A stretch of 32,797 nt of DNA from Ferruginibacter sp. (GTDB lineage: Bacteria > Bacteroidota > Bacteroidia > Chitinophagales > Chitinophagaceae). Where the stretch lies: contig JACMLJ010000098.1 of assembly GCA_014379625.1 (NCBI GenBank), positions 1 through 32,797 of the forward strand, read 5' to 3'. The notes beneath the pieces were generated by a model that made no database searches, was not told where the DNA came from, and saw nothing but the letters and a program-made list of their open reading frames with translations. Of the stretch, positions 16,726-24,653 are shown in pieces; the first letter of the stretch is position 1; the number at the start of each line of letters is the position of its first letter. The translations under genes and the position numbers were made by a program.

Positions 16726-17049
16726 GTGAATATTCTATTTGTTTGCAGTAAAAATTTGTCGCGTAGTCCTACAGCGGAGATGATTTACAAGGATCATGAC
16801 GACATCAATGTAAAATCCGCCGGAACAGAGCCATCAGCAGAAAATAAGCTAACTGCGGAAAACATCAGTTGGTCTGACCTTATCTTTGTAATGGAAAAAA
16901 AACATGAACAAACAATACTCGAAAATTTCCCTATTGAGACTAAACAGAAGCAAATCATTGTCCTTGATATCGGGGATGAATATAAATATATGGACGATGA
17001 ATTAATCGACAAAGTAAAGGCAAAAGTTAGTGTGTACCTGGACAAATAA
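16726..17049 (+). CDS. Small low-molecular-weight protein tyrosine phosphatase-like protein (GTG start)
   Basis: The 107-residue protein begins at a GTG (16726) that places the catalytic loop at its usual distance. The CX5R motif is C7-SKNLS-R13 followed by SPTAE, within the standard strand MNILFVC. It is shorter than classical LMW-PTPs (~150 residues) and lacks the C-terminal DPYY-type loop; instead it has LDIGDEYKYMDDEL, as in a compact subfamily of Bacteroidota and Proteobacteria. The general acid may be one of the Asp residues in that string. Substrate and physiological role are unknown. It is a lone gene, with hairpins at 17184-17213 and 17231-17259 separating it from trxA. Confidence 0.82.
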   Translation: MNILFVCSKNLSRSPTAEMIYKDHDDINVKSAGTEPSAENKLTAENISWSDLIFVMEKKHEQTILENFPIETKQKQIIVLDIGDEYKYMDDELIDKVKAKVSVYLDK

Positions 17050-17183
17050 TTAGCTGGTTGCAAATTACAATTGCGGGTAAATATCAAAAGTACGGCAGGT
17101 GATTCAACAAGAACCGGACGCAAAAAGTTTAAAAGTATCATTTTACATGTACCTGTTCTTCAAACAACTTAACCGGGCAGAAA

Positions 17184-17213
17184 TTACTGGCGAAAGTTAT
17201 GGGTTGCCAGTAA
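17184..17213. other. Inverted repeat TTACTGGC...GCCAGTAA
   Basis: A perfect 8-bp stem (17184-17191 with 17206-17213) and a 14-base loop lie downstream of the phosphatase gene. No T-tract follows, so it may act only as an mRNA 3' end structure. Confidence 0.45.
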
Positions 17214-17230
17214 AGAAGGGGACCCATAAA

Positions 17231-17259
17231 AAAAACCGAAGTGTTGAACCCCGGTTTTT
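17231..17259 (-). terminator. Rho-independent-like terminator of trxA
   Basis: The stem AAAAACCG (17231-17238) pairs with CGGTTTTT (17252-17259) around a 13-base loop, 18 bases past the trxA stop. Read on the minus strand it ends in a run of eight T; on the plus strand it ends in GTTTTT, so it may also stop transcripts from the phosphatase gene. Confidence 0.8.
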
Positions 17260-17277
17260 GTTTTTATAGATATGCGA

Positions 17278-17595
17278 TTACTTAAGCGCTTCAATTTTCT
17301 TTACGAAATTGGCTTTTGGCTGGGCACCTACTAATTTATCCACCACTACTCCGCCTTTTACAAAAAGTATAGCGGGGATGCTGGTGATTCCGTAGTTTGT
17401 AGATATCTCCGGATTGTGGTCAACATTTACTTTTCCAACGTTTACCTTGCCATCATATTCCTTTGAAAGTTCTTCAATTACCGGACCGATTGCCCTGCAG
17501 GGACCACACCATTCTGCCCAAAAATCAATTACTGATAATTTATCTGAATCTAAAACTTCTGTTTTAAAGTTCGCATCTGTGAATTCATGTGCCAT
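17278..17595 (-). CDS. trxA: Thioredoxin
   Basis: This 105-residue classical thioredoxin carries the active site WAEWCGPCRAIGP, with C30 and C33, the buried D24 equivalent in VIDFWAEWC, and the cis-proline P74 in GITSIPAILF. It reduces disulfides of cytoplasmic proteins and could serve as electron donor for MsrA-type enzymes. The usual electron source would be TrxB, which is not in this window; YpdA at 8715-9683 is a relative without the redox cysteines. The length and ends match the family exactly, there is no signal peptide, and a good terminator follows. Confidence 0.97.
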   Translation of the reverse strand: MAHEFTDANFKTEVLDSDKLSVIDFWAEWCGPCRAIGPVIEELSKEYDGKVNVGKVNVDHNPEISTNYGITSIPAILFVKGGVVVDKLVGAQPKANFVKKIEALK

Positions 17596-17756
17596 AAATA
17601 TTATTTTGTTTTTAAATTAATTTACACAAAGAATGGCAAAAATACATCCAAATTTTTAAATGTGTTGTAATGACATATACACAATACAATTGTCAGTGTT
17701 AATATGTTGTTTTGCCACATATTGCAATGATTGGGTAGGGCGGTAGCGCATTATCG

Positions 17757-17783
17757 GTGAATGGTGAATGGTCAATGGTCAAT
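17757..17783. repeat. Outer inverted repeat, left copy (GGTGAATGGTCAATGG type)
   Basis: Reads GGTGAATGGTGAATGGTCAA and onward. Its partner is the reverse complement at 18148-18169; the best 22-base alignment has 20 matches. The motif is a short-period repeat, and the 238-bp element appears inserted into the right-hand copy. Confidence 0.65.
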
Positions 17784-17909
17784 CGTTAATAATGAAATAA
17801 TACCAACATTTCCGGCCATTATAATTTACATAACAAGGTTATTTGGATTTCCTTAACAATTAATCAGCGACTTTAAATAATAGCCGTCAAATTTTGGCCA
17901 TTCACCATT

Positions 17910-18147
17910 CAATGTCGTTTAGTTAAGCCTGAAGGGCTTTAATTTGAATAGCCGTCGGTTTCACCGGCGGAAGAATAAAGTAACCGGACAGCAACCCCGA
18001 AGGGGGTTGAATTTTATTTCGCCGTCTGTTTTCTTTTGTTCAACCCCGAAGGGGTTGTTGTCCGCGGTTATATTATCCACGGGTTGCACCCGTAGCTATT
18101 CAATTTTTACCCTTTCAGGGTAATTCAACCTTAACTAAACCACATTG
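17910..18147. mobile_element. 238-bp MITE-like element A made of six nested hairpins
   Basis: The ends are an 18-bp terminal inverted repeat, CAATGTCGTTTAGTTAAG at 17910-17927 and its reverse complement with one mismatch at 18130-18147. A perfect 10-bp direct repeat ATTCACCATT flanks it (17900-17909 and 18148-18157), as a target duplication would. Inside, hairpins occur in mirror order: AAGCC/GGCTT (17925-17939), CCGTCGGT/ACCGGCGG (17952-17970), CAACCCC/GGGGTTG (17992-18009), then CAACCCC/GGGGTTG (18041-18057), ACGGGT/ACCCGT (18079-18093) and TTACCCT/AGGGTAA (18107-18123). The two arms also align with each other as reverse complements over about 80 bases. No protein is encoded, so mobilisation would need a transposase elsewhere. 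Confidence 0.75.
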
Positions 18148-18169
18148 ATTCACCATTGACCATTCACCT
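18148..18169. repeat. Outer inverted repeat, right copy
   Basis: Reads ATTCACCATTGACCATTCAC and onward, the reverse complement of the 17757-17783 motif. Its first ten bases are also the right-hand flanking duplication of element A. Confidence 0.6.
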
Positions 18170-18172
18170 AAA

Positions 18173-21100
18173 CTATCCAGTTACAACGCTTACCTCTATA
18201 TCTTTGTTTTCATTAAGAAATACCGCCATATCATCATTCATCGTAAAGCCATTTTCTAACCGGTACATACCAACCTTATGATTATTTCTTATATCAACAA
18301 TATTGAATTTTAGCAATGTATTCCCGGGATTATCCTTTATATTTTGCTCCATAAAATTTACAAAATTTTTATTAACAAACTGGGGTTGCACTTCAATTAT
18401 TACCTGTTTTGTTAAAGCTGGCTTTACTGTTTCCAGCAAATAGATCCTCGAAAGTTTAAATTCGTACTGGTCACTGTTATACCTAGTTTTAAAACAACCT
18501 TCCACCAGAACGATTAACCCCTTTTCGAGGTAATCCTTATATTTCACATAATCCTCGCTCCAAAGCATGAATTCACTTTTGCCGCTATAATCTTCAATCG
18601 ACAGGATCGCAAAGTTTTTACCGGTTTTGGTAAGCCGTTGCTGTGCTTCCACCACAAGGCCCGCCACTCGAAATTGCCTGCCGGGATTGGCATAGGTATT
18701 TACCGCTGCTTTAAATTCATTATACTCGGACAATGGGGTAATGTTATAGTGTTTCATTTCGAATTTGAAATTATCCAGCGGGTGGCCACTCATAAACATA
18801 CCTGTTACGTCCTTTTCATAATCTAATTGTTCTGCCAAAGGCCAGGGCTCACAGGGAGATAATTTAGGAGGCACAAGATCGGGCATTTGCAGATCGCCAA
18901 ATAAAGTATTGCTGGCGCTGGCATTTTGAAATTGATAAATGCTGCCAAATTTCAATATCTTTTCTAATCCCTGTACATCGCCCGGGGCAACGTGAAAATA
19001 TTGGGCGCGGGTAATATCTTTAAAACAGTCAAATGCACCTGAATAGATCAAGCTTTCCAATGATTTTTTATTGGCGGTACGCTGGTTTACCCGTTTTGCC
19101 AAATCGAAAACCGAGGTGTAATGTCCGTGTTTTGACCTTTCTTCAATGATACATTCAATGGCATTTTCACCCACGCCTTTAAGTCCGCTAAAACCAAAAC
19201 GTATTTCCCCTTTTTTATTTACGGCAAAGCCATTCTGCGATTCATTGATATCCGGCCCCAATACGGTTAAACCCATTCTTTTGCACTCTTCCATAAAGAA
19301 TGTGATCTTATCGATACTACCCGCATGGTTTAAAACCGCCGCCATGTACTCGCTGGGGTAATGCGCCTTTAAATACGCTGTTTGATAAGCTACAAAAGCA
19401 TAACAGGTAGAATGTGATTTATTGAAAGCGTATTGGGCAAATGCTTCCCAGTCGGTCCATATTTTTTCTAATTTATCTTTAGGATGCCCCTTTGCAGTGG
19501 CCCCTTCAATAAATTGAAATTTCATTTTGTCGAGGATGGCTATTTGTTTTTTACCCATTGCTTTACGAAGGGTATCAGCATCCCCCTTACTAAACCCGGC
19601 CAGCTTTTGCGACAGCAACATTACCTGTTCCTGATAAACCGTAATACCATAGGTTTCTTTCAGGTACTCTTCCATATCGGGCAAATCAAATAGCACTTGT
19701 TTTTTACCATGTTTTCGATCAATGTATTCAGGAATATATGCAATTGGCCCCGGACGATACAGTGCATTCATGGCGATCAGGTCGGCAAATTTATCAGGCT
19801 TTAATTCCCGTAAATATTTTTGCATCCCTACACTTTCAAACTGGAAAGTGGCATTGGTATCGCCCTGCTGGTATAGTTTATAGGTTAATTCGTCATCTAA
19901 GGGGATATCATCAATGGCAATACTCACGCCGTGATTCTGATTAATTAACATGAGCGCAGTTTTCATTATGCTCAGGGTTTTTAAACCCAGGAAGTCCATT
20001 TTGATAACACCCGCTTCTTCAATAGAACCACCTTCAATCTGGGTAAGCCACAACTCAGATTCTTTGGAAGATGCCACCGGCAAAAGGTCCGTTAAATCTC
20101 TTGGTGCAATGATGATAGCCGATGCATGGATACCGGTGTTGCGCACAGAACCTTCTAAAATTTCTGCTTCATGCAAAATGGTACTGTGCAGGTTATTGCC
20201 GTTATAGATCTCCCGGAGTTTTTTTACATTTTCAATATCATCTGCCTGCAACTGCTCTTTTTCTTCGAGTGATTTAGCGCCATTTTTTGCTTCTTTTGTG
20301 GTAAAGGGTGCATGCAGCAAACGTTTTAAGTTGATACCCGGTTTTTCCGGTACCAGCTTTGATAAAGCCCGGCTTTCCGCCAATGGAAGATCCATTACCC
20401 TTGCCACATCCGCAATGCTCGATTTTGCTGCCATGGTGCCATAAGTAATGATCTGGGCTACCTGGTTTTTGCCATATTTCTGCACCACGTAATCAATCAC
20501 TTTTTGCCTGCCCTCATCATCAAAGTCTGTATCAATATCCGGCATCGATTTACGTTCGGGGTTTAAGAACCTTTCAAACAGCAGGTTGTATTTGATGGGG
20601 TCTATATTCGTAATGCCAATGCAATACGCCACCACGCTTCCGGCAGCCGATCCCCGGCCCGGTCCAACAAATACACCCATTTCTTTTCCTGCCACAATAA
20701 AATCACTAACAATGAGGAAGTAGCCGGCGAATCCCATGGTTCGTATCACGCCCAACTCAAAATTGATGCGTTCTTCAATTTCAGGGGTAAAAATTTTATA
20801 CCGCTCTTTAGCGCCGGCCCAGGTTAGGTTTTCGAGGTATTCATCCTGCGATTTAAAGTTGGAAGGCACCACAAAGTGTGGGAGCAGTATATCCCTTTTT
20901 AAATCGAGCAATTCTACTTTATCTACCACTTCGCTGGTGTTATCAATCGCTTCAGGTATGTCTTCAAATACTTTTATCATCTCTGCCCCGGTCTTTAAAT
21001 AAAACTGGTCGTTGGGGAATGCAAAGCGCTTATTTTTAACCAGTATATCATCATCGGCATTCTCGCTCCATTTGGGAGTAGCCTGTTTTTCACCCGTATT

Positions 21101-21793
21101 GATACATAACAGTATATCATGGGCATTGGAATCTTTTTGATCTACATAATGGGAGTCATTGCTGGCAATTATTTTTACATTGTATTTTTTGGCAAACTTT
21201 AATAATACCAGGTTTACCTTGTCCTGGTCGGGTATTCCATGTCTTTGCAGCTCTATGTAATAATCTTCCTGGAAAATATTCAACCACCATTTGAATTCGT
21301 TTTCACCTTCAGCTTCCCCTTTTTTTAAGATAGTTTGCGGAACCAATGCGCCAAGGCAACAAGTGGTGGCGATTAAACCCTCATGGTATAAATGGATGAG
21401 TTGTTTGTCAATCCTGGGATATTTGGAATACATTCCTTCAATATATCCCAGCGAGGTGAGCTTTACAAGGTTTTTATAGCCGGTATCATTTTTAGCCAGT
21501 AAGATCTGGTGGTGGCGCGGGTCTTTTTCCTCCTTGCTAAATGTTTTACGGGTCCTGTCAGTGGTGATGTAAAATTCGCAACCTACAATGGGCTTTACTT
21601 TCAAAGACTTGTCTTCATTCCGGTGCTTATAAGCCTCTTTTACGAATTCAAAAGCGCCGAACATATTGCCGTGGTCACTGATAGCCAGGGCAGGCATTTT
21701 TTCTGCAATGGCTTTTTGATATAAATTTTTAATGGAAGCAGCTCCATCCAATAAAGAAAACTGGGTATGTACGTGGAGATGGGAGAAGTTCAT
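18173..21793 (-). CDS. dnaE: DNA polymerase III alpha subunit (replicative polymerase)
   Basis: The 1206-residue protein is full length for the family. An N-terminal PHP domain starts at once (HLHVHTQFSLLDG, with SNDSHYVD near 212). The polymerase active site holds D419 and D421 in PDIDTDFDDEGRQ, preceded by GPGRGSAAGSVVAY (377-390); LYRPGPIAYIPEYI and the thumb/fingers strings AMGKKQIAILDKMK and NKSHSTCYAFVAYQTAYLK follow. An OB-fold region (about 1000-1100, RVAGLVVEAQQRLTKTGKNF) leads to a divergent C-terminal tail. It copies the chromosome as the core of the Pol III holoenzyme in the cytoplasm. It lies alone, with one MITE-like element 25 bases past its stop and another 52 bases before its start codon. 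Confidence 0.97.
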   Translation of the reverse strand: MNFSHLHVHTQFSLLDGAASIKNLYQKAIAEKMPALAISDHGNMFGAFEFVKEAYKHRNEDKSLKVKPIVGCEFYITTDRTRKTFSKEEKDPRHHQILLAKNDTGYKNLVKLTSLGYIEGMYSKYPRIDKQLIHLYHEGLIATTCCLGALVPQTILKKGEAEGENEFKWWLNIFQEDYYIELQRHGIPDQDKVNLVLLKFAKKYNVKIIASNDSHYVDQKDSNAHDILLCINTGEKQATPKWSENADDDILVKNKRFAFPNDQFYLKTGAEMIKVFEDIPEAIDNTSEVVDKVELLDLKRDILLPHFVVPSNFKSQDEYLENLTWAGAKERYKIFTPEIEERINFELGVIRTMGFAGYFLIVSDFIVAGKEMGVFVGPGRGSAAGSVVAYCIGITNIDPIKYNLLFERFLNPERKSMPDIDTDFDDEGRQKVIDYVVQKYGKNQVAQIITYGTMAAKSSIADVARVMDLPLAESRALSKLVPEKPGINLKRLLHAPFTTKEAKNGAKSLEEKEQLQADDIENVKKLREIYNGNNLHSTILHEAEILEGSVRNTGIHASAIIIAPRDLTDLLPVASSKESELWLTQIEGGSIEEAGVIKMDFLGLKTLSIMKTALMLINQNHGVSIAIDDIPLDDELTYKLYQQGDTNATFQFESVGMQKYLRELKPDKFADLIAMNALYRPGPIAYIPEYIDRKHGKKQVLFDLPDMEEYLKETYGITVYQEQVMLLSQKLAGFSKGDADTLRKAMGKKQIAILDKMKFQFIEGATAKGHPKDKLEKIWTDWEAFAQYAFNKSHSTCYAFVAYQTAYLKAHYPSEYMAAVLNHAGSIDKITFFMEECKRMGLTVLGPDINESQNGFAVNKKGEIRFGFSGLKGVGENAIECIIEERSKHGHYTSVFDLAKRVNQRTANKKSLESLIYSGAFDCFKDITRAQYFHVAPGDVQGLEKILKFGSIYQFQNASASNTLFGDLQMPDLVPPKLSPCEPWPLAEQLDYEKDVTGMFMSGHPLDNFKFEMKHYNITPLSEYNEFKAAVNTYANPGRQFRVAGLVVEAQQRLTKTGKNFAILSIEDYSGKSEFMLWSEDYVKYKDYLEKGLIVLVEGCFKTRYNSDQYEFKLSRIYLLETVKPALTKQVIIEVQPQFVNKNFVNFMEQNIKDNPGNTLLKFNIVDIRNNHKVGMYRLENGFTMNDDMAVFLNENKDIEVSVVTG

Positions 21794-21845
21794 AAGAATT
21801 GATAACTGATAATGGGTTGATGGATAATAATTTTAATTTATGATT

Positions 21846-21934
21846 CAATGCCGTTAGTTAAGATATTTTTTGCTTGTCTGACCTCGCCTTAGTCCTCTCC
21901 AAAGGAGAGGAAAGGGCTTAACTAAACGACATTG
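21846..21934. mobile_element. 89-bp MITE-like element B with the same termini as element A
   Basis: The left end CAATGCCGTTAGTTAAG (21846-21862) and the reverse complement of the right end, CAATGTCGTTTAGTTAAG (right end 21917-21934), match the termini of the element at 17910-18147. A perfect 10-bp direct repeat ATTTATGATT flanks it (21836-21845 and 21935-21944), and it is unrelated in sequence to the duplication around element A. The interior differs, with one perfect hairpin CCTCTCC-AAA-GGAGAGG (21894-21910). It encodes nothing and stands 52 bases upstream of the dnaE start codon. Confidence 0.75.
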
Positions 21935-22154
21935 ATTTATGATTGTATACACTTTATCCGGAATATTCAATTATTTATAATAGGTTAGGAGATAAAAATC
22001 TGACTTATAAATAAATATATTTTTTCATCGGGAACATTGCCAGATATCACTGACCCTTCAATTATCACGCAAATATCGTTCACAATAAAATGGCTTTCTA
22101 ATTCGTTTTTCCACATGGGTAACCTCTTATAAACCAACTAATTACTTTATAAGC

Positions 22155-22185
22155 TTGTAGTTACCGGTTTTGGACACTAACTTTG
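22155..22185 (+). promoter_or_regulatory. Bacteroidota-type promoter for the NlpC/P60 gene
   Basis: TTG at 22155-22157 and TAACTTTG at 22178-22185 are separated by 20 bases, a close match to the -33 TTG / -7 TAnnTTTG consensus. The start site would be near 22190, leaving a leader of about 140 bases before the ATG at 22330. Confidence 0.7.
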
Positions 22186-22329
22186 CGGTGCATTTAAGAA
22201 ATTTATTTATTAATTGTATGTATTACAAGGTTCATAGAAAAGTAAAGATAAATAGCGGAGCCAGGGAGTTTAGATGATTAAAATTACACAAGGCTAAGTT
22301 GTACTTGCGCGTAAACCCATATTTTACGT

Positions 22330-23046
22330 ATGAAACGCTTATTTTCCATTTCAGTTGCTGCCGGCATTCTTTCAGTAACAGTTATACCTGTCAAGGCTCA
22401 AACCAATGTTAATATCGAGAGGTTTTCGGGCAGCGTCAGGGCTAAAAAGTCCCCGAAATTTATAGAAAGCATAGAAATTGTACGGGGAGCTACCACCAGT
22501 ACGATAAGTACAGAAGAAAAAAAATCATCACAACCGGAAGCAGTTACCAAATTATCAGTTGTTAAACCCGGTTTTGCCGGTAACATTGAGCATTGTACAT
22601 CCTTGCAGTTCAAGTATGCAATGCTCATGGACAGGGAGGTGGAAAGCATTACTAATTTTTCTTTATATAAATTTATAGAAGACTGGTGGGCTACCCGTTA
22701 TAAATATGGAGGATCCGACCGGGAAGGAATTGATTGCAGCGCTTTTACCGGGAAATTGTTATCAGAAGTGTATGGTTTAACAGTTCCGAGGACGTCGAAA
22801 GATCAGTTTGCTTTATGTGAAAAGCTTGCTACCGGCGATTTGCTGGAAGGTGATTTGGTTTTCTTTCAAATCCAGGGTGGTATAAACCATGTGGGATTGT
22901 ACCTGGGTAAACATTATTTTGCTCACAGCAGTGTTGGCGGCGGCGTTACTATCAGCAGTTTAACCGATGACTATTACAGCAAAAAGTTTATTTCAGGTGG
23001 GAGGATACCCCGTTCGCCCGCGGCGGAAATTGTTAACCAATTATAA
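22330..23046 (+). CDS. Secreted NlpC/P60 (C40) peptidoglycan endopeptidase
   Basis: The 238-residue protein has a signal peptide (MKRLFSISVAAGILSVTVIP, cleavage near VKAQ). A ~90-residue spacer precedes the C40 domain, which starts around KYGGSDREGIDCSAFTGKL. The catalytic Cys is C136, the His is H187 in GGINHVGLYLG, and the third polar residue is H199 in YFAHSSVGGGV. Such enzymes cut the peptide stems of peptidoglycan in the periplasm, often between D-Glu and the third residue. A long leader with a good promoter precedes it, and it converges on the flippase gene with a hairpin between. Confidence 0.9.
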   Translation: MKRLFSISVAAGILSVTVIPVKAQTNVNIERFSGSVRAKKSPKFIESIEIVRGATTSTISTEEKKSSQPEAVTKLSVVKPGFAGNIEHCTSLQFKYAMLMDREVESITNFSLYKFIEDWWATRYKYGGSDREGIDCSAFTGKLLSEVYGLTVPRTSKDQFALCEKLATGDLLEGDLVFFQIQGGINHVGLYLGKHYFAHSSVGGGVTISSLTDDYYSKKFISGGRIPRSPAAEIVNQL

Positions 23047-23072
23047 AAACAGCTTTTTCCTGAAAATAAAAC

Positions 23073-23100
23073 TATTCAAAATTTCACCGTTTTTTGAATA
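23073..23100. terminator. AT-rich hairpin between convergent genes
   Basis: TATTCAAAA (23073-23081) pairs with TTTTGAATA (23092-23100) around a 10-base loop, between the NlpC/P60 gene (+) and the flippase gene (-). The stem is perfect but weak, so the terminator role is tentative. Confidence 0.5.
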
Positions 23101-23107
23101 ACGCCCT

Positions 23108-24634
23108 TTATGGAAGGGGAACTTCGCCTCTTTTTTTGCCCAGTTTTTTTAGTATTGTGTTCCATACCGGCAGGATATCGGAAGATAACTTTAATAACAA
23201 CGTGCCTGAAGCATAAATGGCAATAAAGCAGGTGCTCCTGGTTACTAACCACAAAAATCCGGTATACCTGTCAAATAAAAAATAACAGCAGTAAAAGGCT
23301 GTTATCCCTAAAATAATGGTGTACAGTGTTTCTTTGGTAAAAGGCTGCATATTAAATTTCTTTTGTAAATACCAAAAACGGATGGCATTGTACACCGAAA
23401 ACGTAATGAGGTTAGCTATCGCCGGTCCAACTATATCAAAATAATATTTGGTTAAGATATAATTTAAAGGCAGGGTAAGTATCAAAAGAATGATACCTGT
23501 AAAAAATTCAAATTTCCAAAGCGTGGAGGTAGCGATGATCTGGCTGTTTACCCCAGTGCCCATATCCACTATGCGCATAAGGCCAATAAAAAAGAAAACC
23601 CATCTGGCATCCAAATAACCGCTTTGCAGGTGAAACGTAAAAATACCGTCTGAAAAATTAAGCCATATCAATGCAAACATCCCAACGGAGAATATTAACT
23701 GGTTGATGGATGACTGCTTGTAAATCCTTTTGATCCTGTTATGATCTTTATCTTTCCATGCCTGGGCAAGGGCAGCGATAGAAGAAGAGATGATGCCTCG
23801 TTGCGGAGCCTGTATCAGGCTGGCCATATTTTGGGCAAGCGAATAGATGGCCACTGCTATCAGTCCGTTGGTTGAAACAGAAGCTAACAGGATGGTATCA
23901 AACACCCCGGCAATTGCGTACACCAATGTACCCCCATAAATAAATTTGATGAGGGTAAGGATTTTTTTTGAATACTTTTTTGTAACCACACTTACTTTGA
24001 AAGTAAGGTGTATATAGCCTTTTGATAAAAGATACACCAGCAATATCAGTGCAATTGCTAAATAGGTAAAGGAATAAATTTTGATAAAAAGATCAAATTC
24101 GCCCAAAAGGCCAATAAAAGTGAATACAATTAAAATAGTGGTAAAGGCCCGGAATTGAACCTCCCTTAAAAAATTAGTGAAGATGGATTTTTTTAATTGC
24201 CAGGCGTAACTTTCCAGGATACTGTACAAAGTCAACCCCAGTCCAAAAGGAAATATCCAGTAGTAATATTTTACAAACTCAGGTGAATTTTTGCCAAATT
24301 TATAAATGATCAGGTCTTTAAAATAAATACCGCCGATCACTACAAAACAAAATCCTCCCAATGCAACCAGCAGTGCCCAGGTTAAAATATCATTTTTTCT
24401 TTTATCTAAATTATCGTTGTAGTAAGGATAAAATTTAAAGATATAAGAGGGCATACCCAGGTTGGCCAATGAAAACATCAGGTTGGCTACAGCTATAAAT
24501 ATACCGGTGAGGCCATATTCTTCTTTGCTAAACCCGCCTTCTTTTGTAAATAAATAAGTATTGAAAAAGCCTAATGCAAAGCCAAAATAAACCATCACTG
24601 ATGAAATAATACTTTGCCTTCTTATTTGGCTCAT
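23108..24634 (-). CDS. Polysaccharide flippase (MOP/Wzx-like membrane protein)
   Basis: The protein has 508 residues and 12 to 14 predicted membrane segments, with the MOP-superfamily opening SIISSVMVYFGFALGFFNTY and the LFTKEGGFSKEEYGLTGIF loop. Internal charged loops (KKSIFTNFLREVQFRAF, AQNMASLIQAPQRGI) are typical of polysaccharide or lipid-linked oligosaccharide exporters. It probably flips a lipid-linked glycan across the inner membrane. No glycosyltransferase genes are near, so the substrate is unknown. It starts 19 bases after the M1 peptidase stop, so the two may be co-transcribed. Confidence 0.85.
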   Translation of the reverse strand: MSQIRRQSIISSVMVYFGFALGFFNTYLFTKEGGFSKEEYGLTGIFIAVANLMFSLANLGMPSYIFKFYPYYNDNLDKRKNDILTWALLVALGGFCFVVIGGIYFKDLIIYKFGKNSPEFVKYYYWIFPFGLGLTLYSILESYAWQLKKSIFTNFLREVQFRAFTTILIVFTFIGLLGEFDLFIKIYSFTYLAIALILLVYLLSKGYIHLTFKVSVVTKKYSKKILTLIKFIYGGTLVYAIAGVFDTILLASVSTNGLIAVAIYSLAQNMASLIQAPQRGIISSSIAALAQAWKDKDHNRIKRIYKQSSINQLIFSVGMFALIWLNFSDGIFTFHLQSGYLDARWVFFFIGLMRIVDMGTGVNSQIIATSTLWKFEFFTGIILLILTLPLNYILTKYYFDIVGPAIANLITFSVYNAIRFWYLQKKFNMQPFTKETLYTIILGITAFYCCYFLFDRYTGFLWLVTRSTCFIAIYASGTLLLKLSSDILPVWNTILKKLGKKRGEVPLP

Positions 24635-24653
24635 ACCCTTGTTTGGGGCGAAA

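Larger units (their letters stand above)
17596..18172. other. Repeat-filled intergenic region between trxA and dnaE
   Basis: These 577 bases hold a TATTTTTG -7-like box for trxA (minus strand, 17644-17637, no -33 partner), an outer pair of GGTGAATGGTCAATGG-type inverted repeats, and a 238-bp element (17910-18147). No reading frame with coding character is seen. Confidence 0.75.
21794..22329. other. Divergent intergenic region between dnaE and the NlpC/P60 gene
   Basis: These 536 bases contain element B (21846-21934) and a well-formed plus-strand promoter (22155-22185). A 19-codon frame from ATG 22218 lies between that promoter and the next gene and is probably chance. No dnaE promoter of the TAnnTTTG type is seen between the dnaE start and element B. 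Confidence 0.7.

Noticed and set aside
17925..18123. CRISPR array
   Set aside because: The hairpins are not evenly spaced direct repeats with unique spacers; they are arranged as mirror-image inverted repeats.
22218..22277. 19-codon frame in the leader of the NlpC/P60 gene
   Set aside because: There is no evidence of translation, no codon pattern suggesting attenuation, and it is well within chance length.
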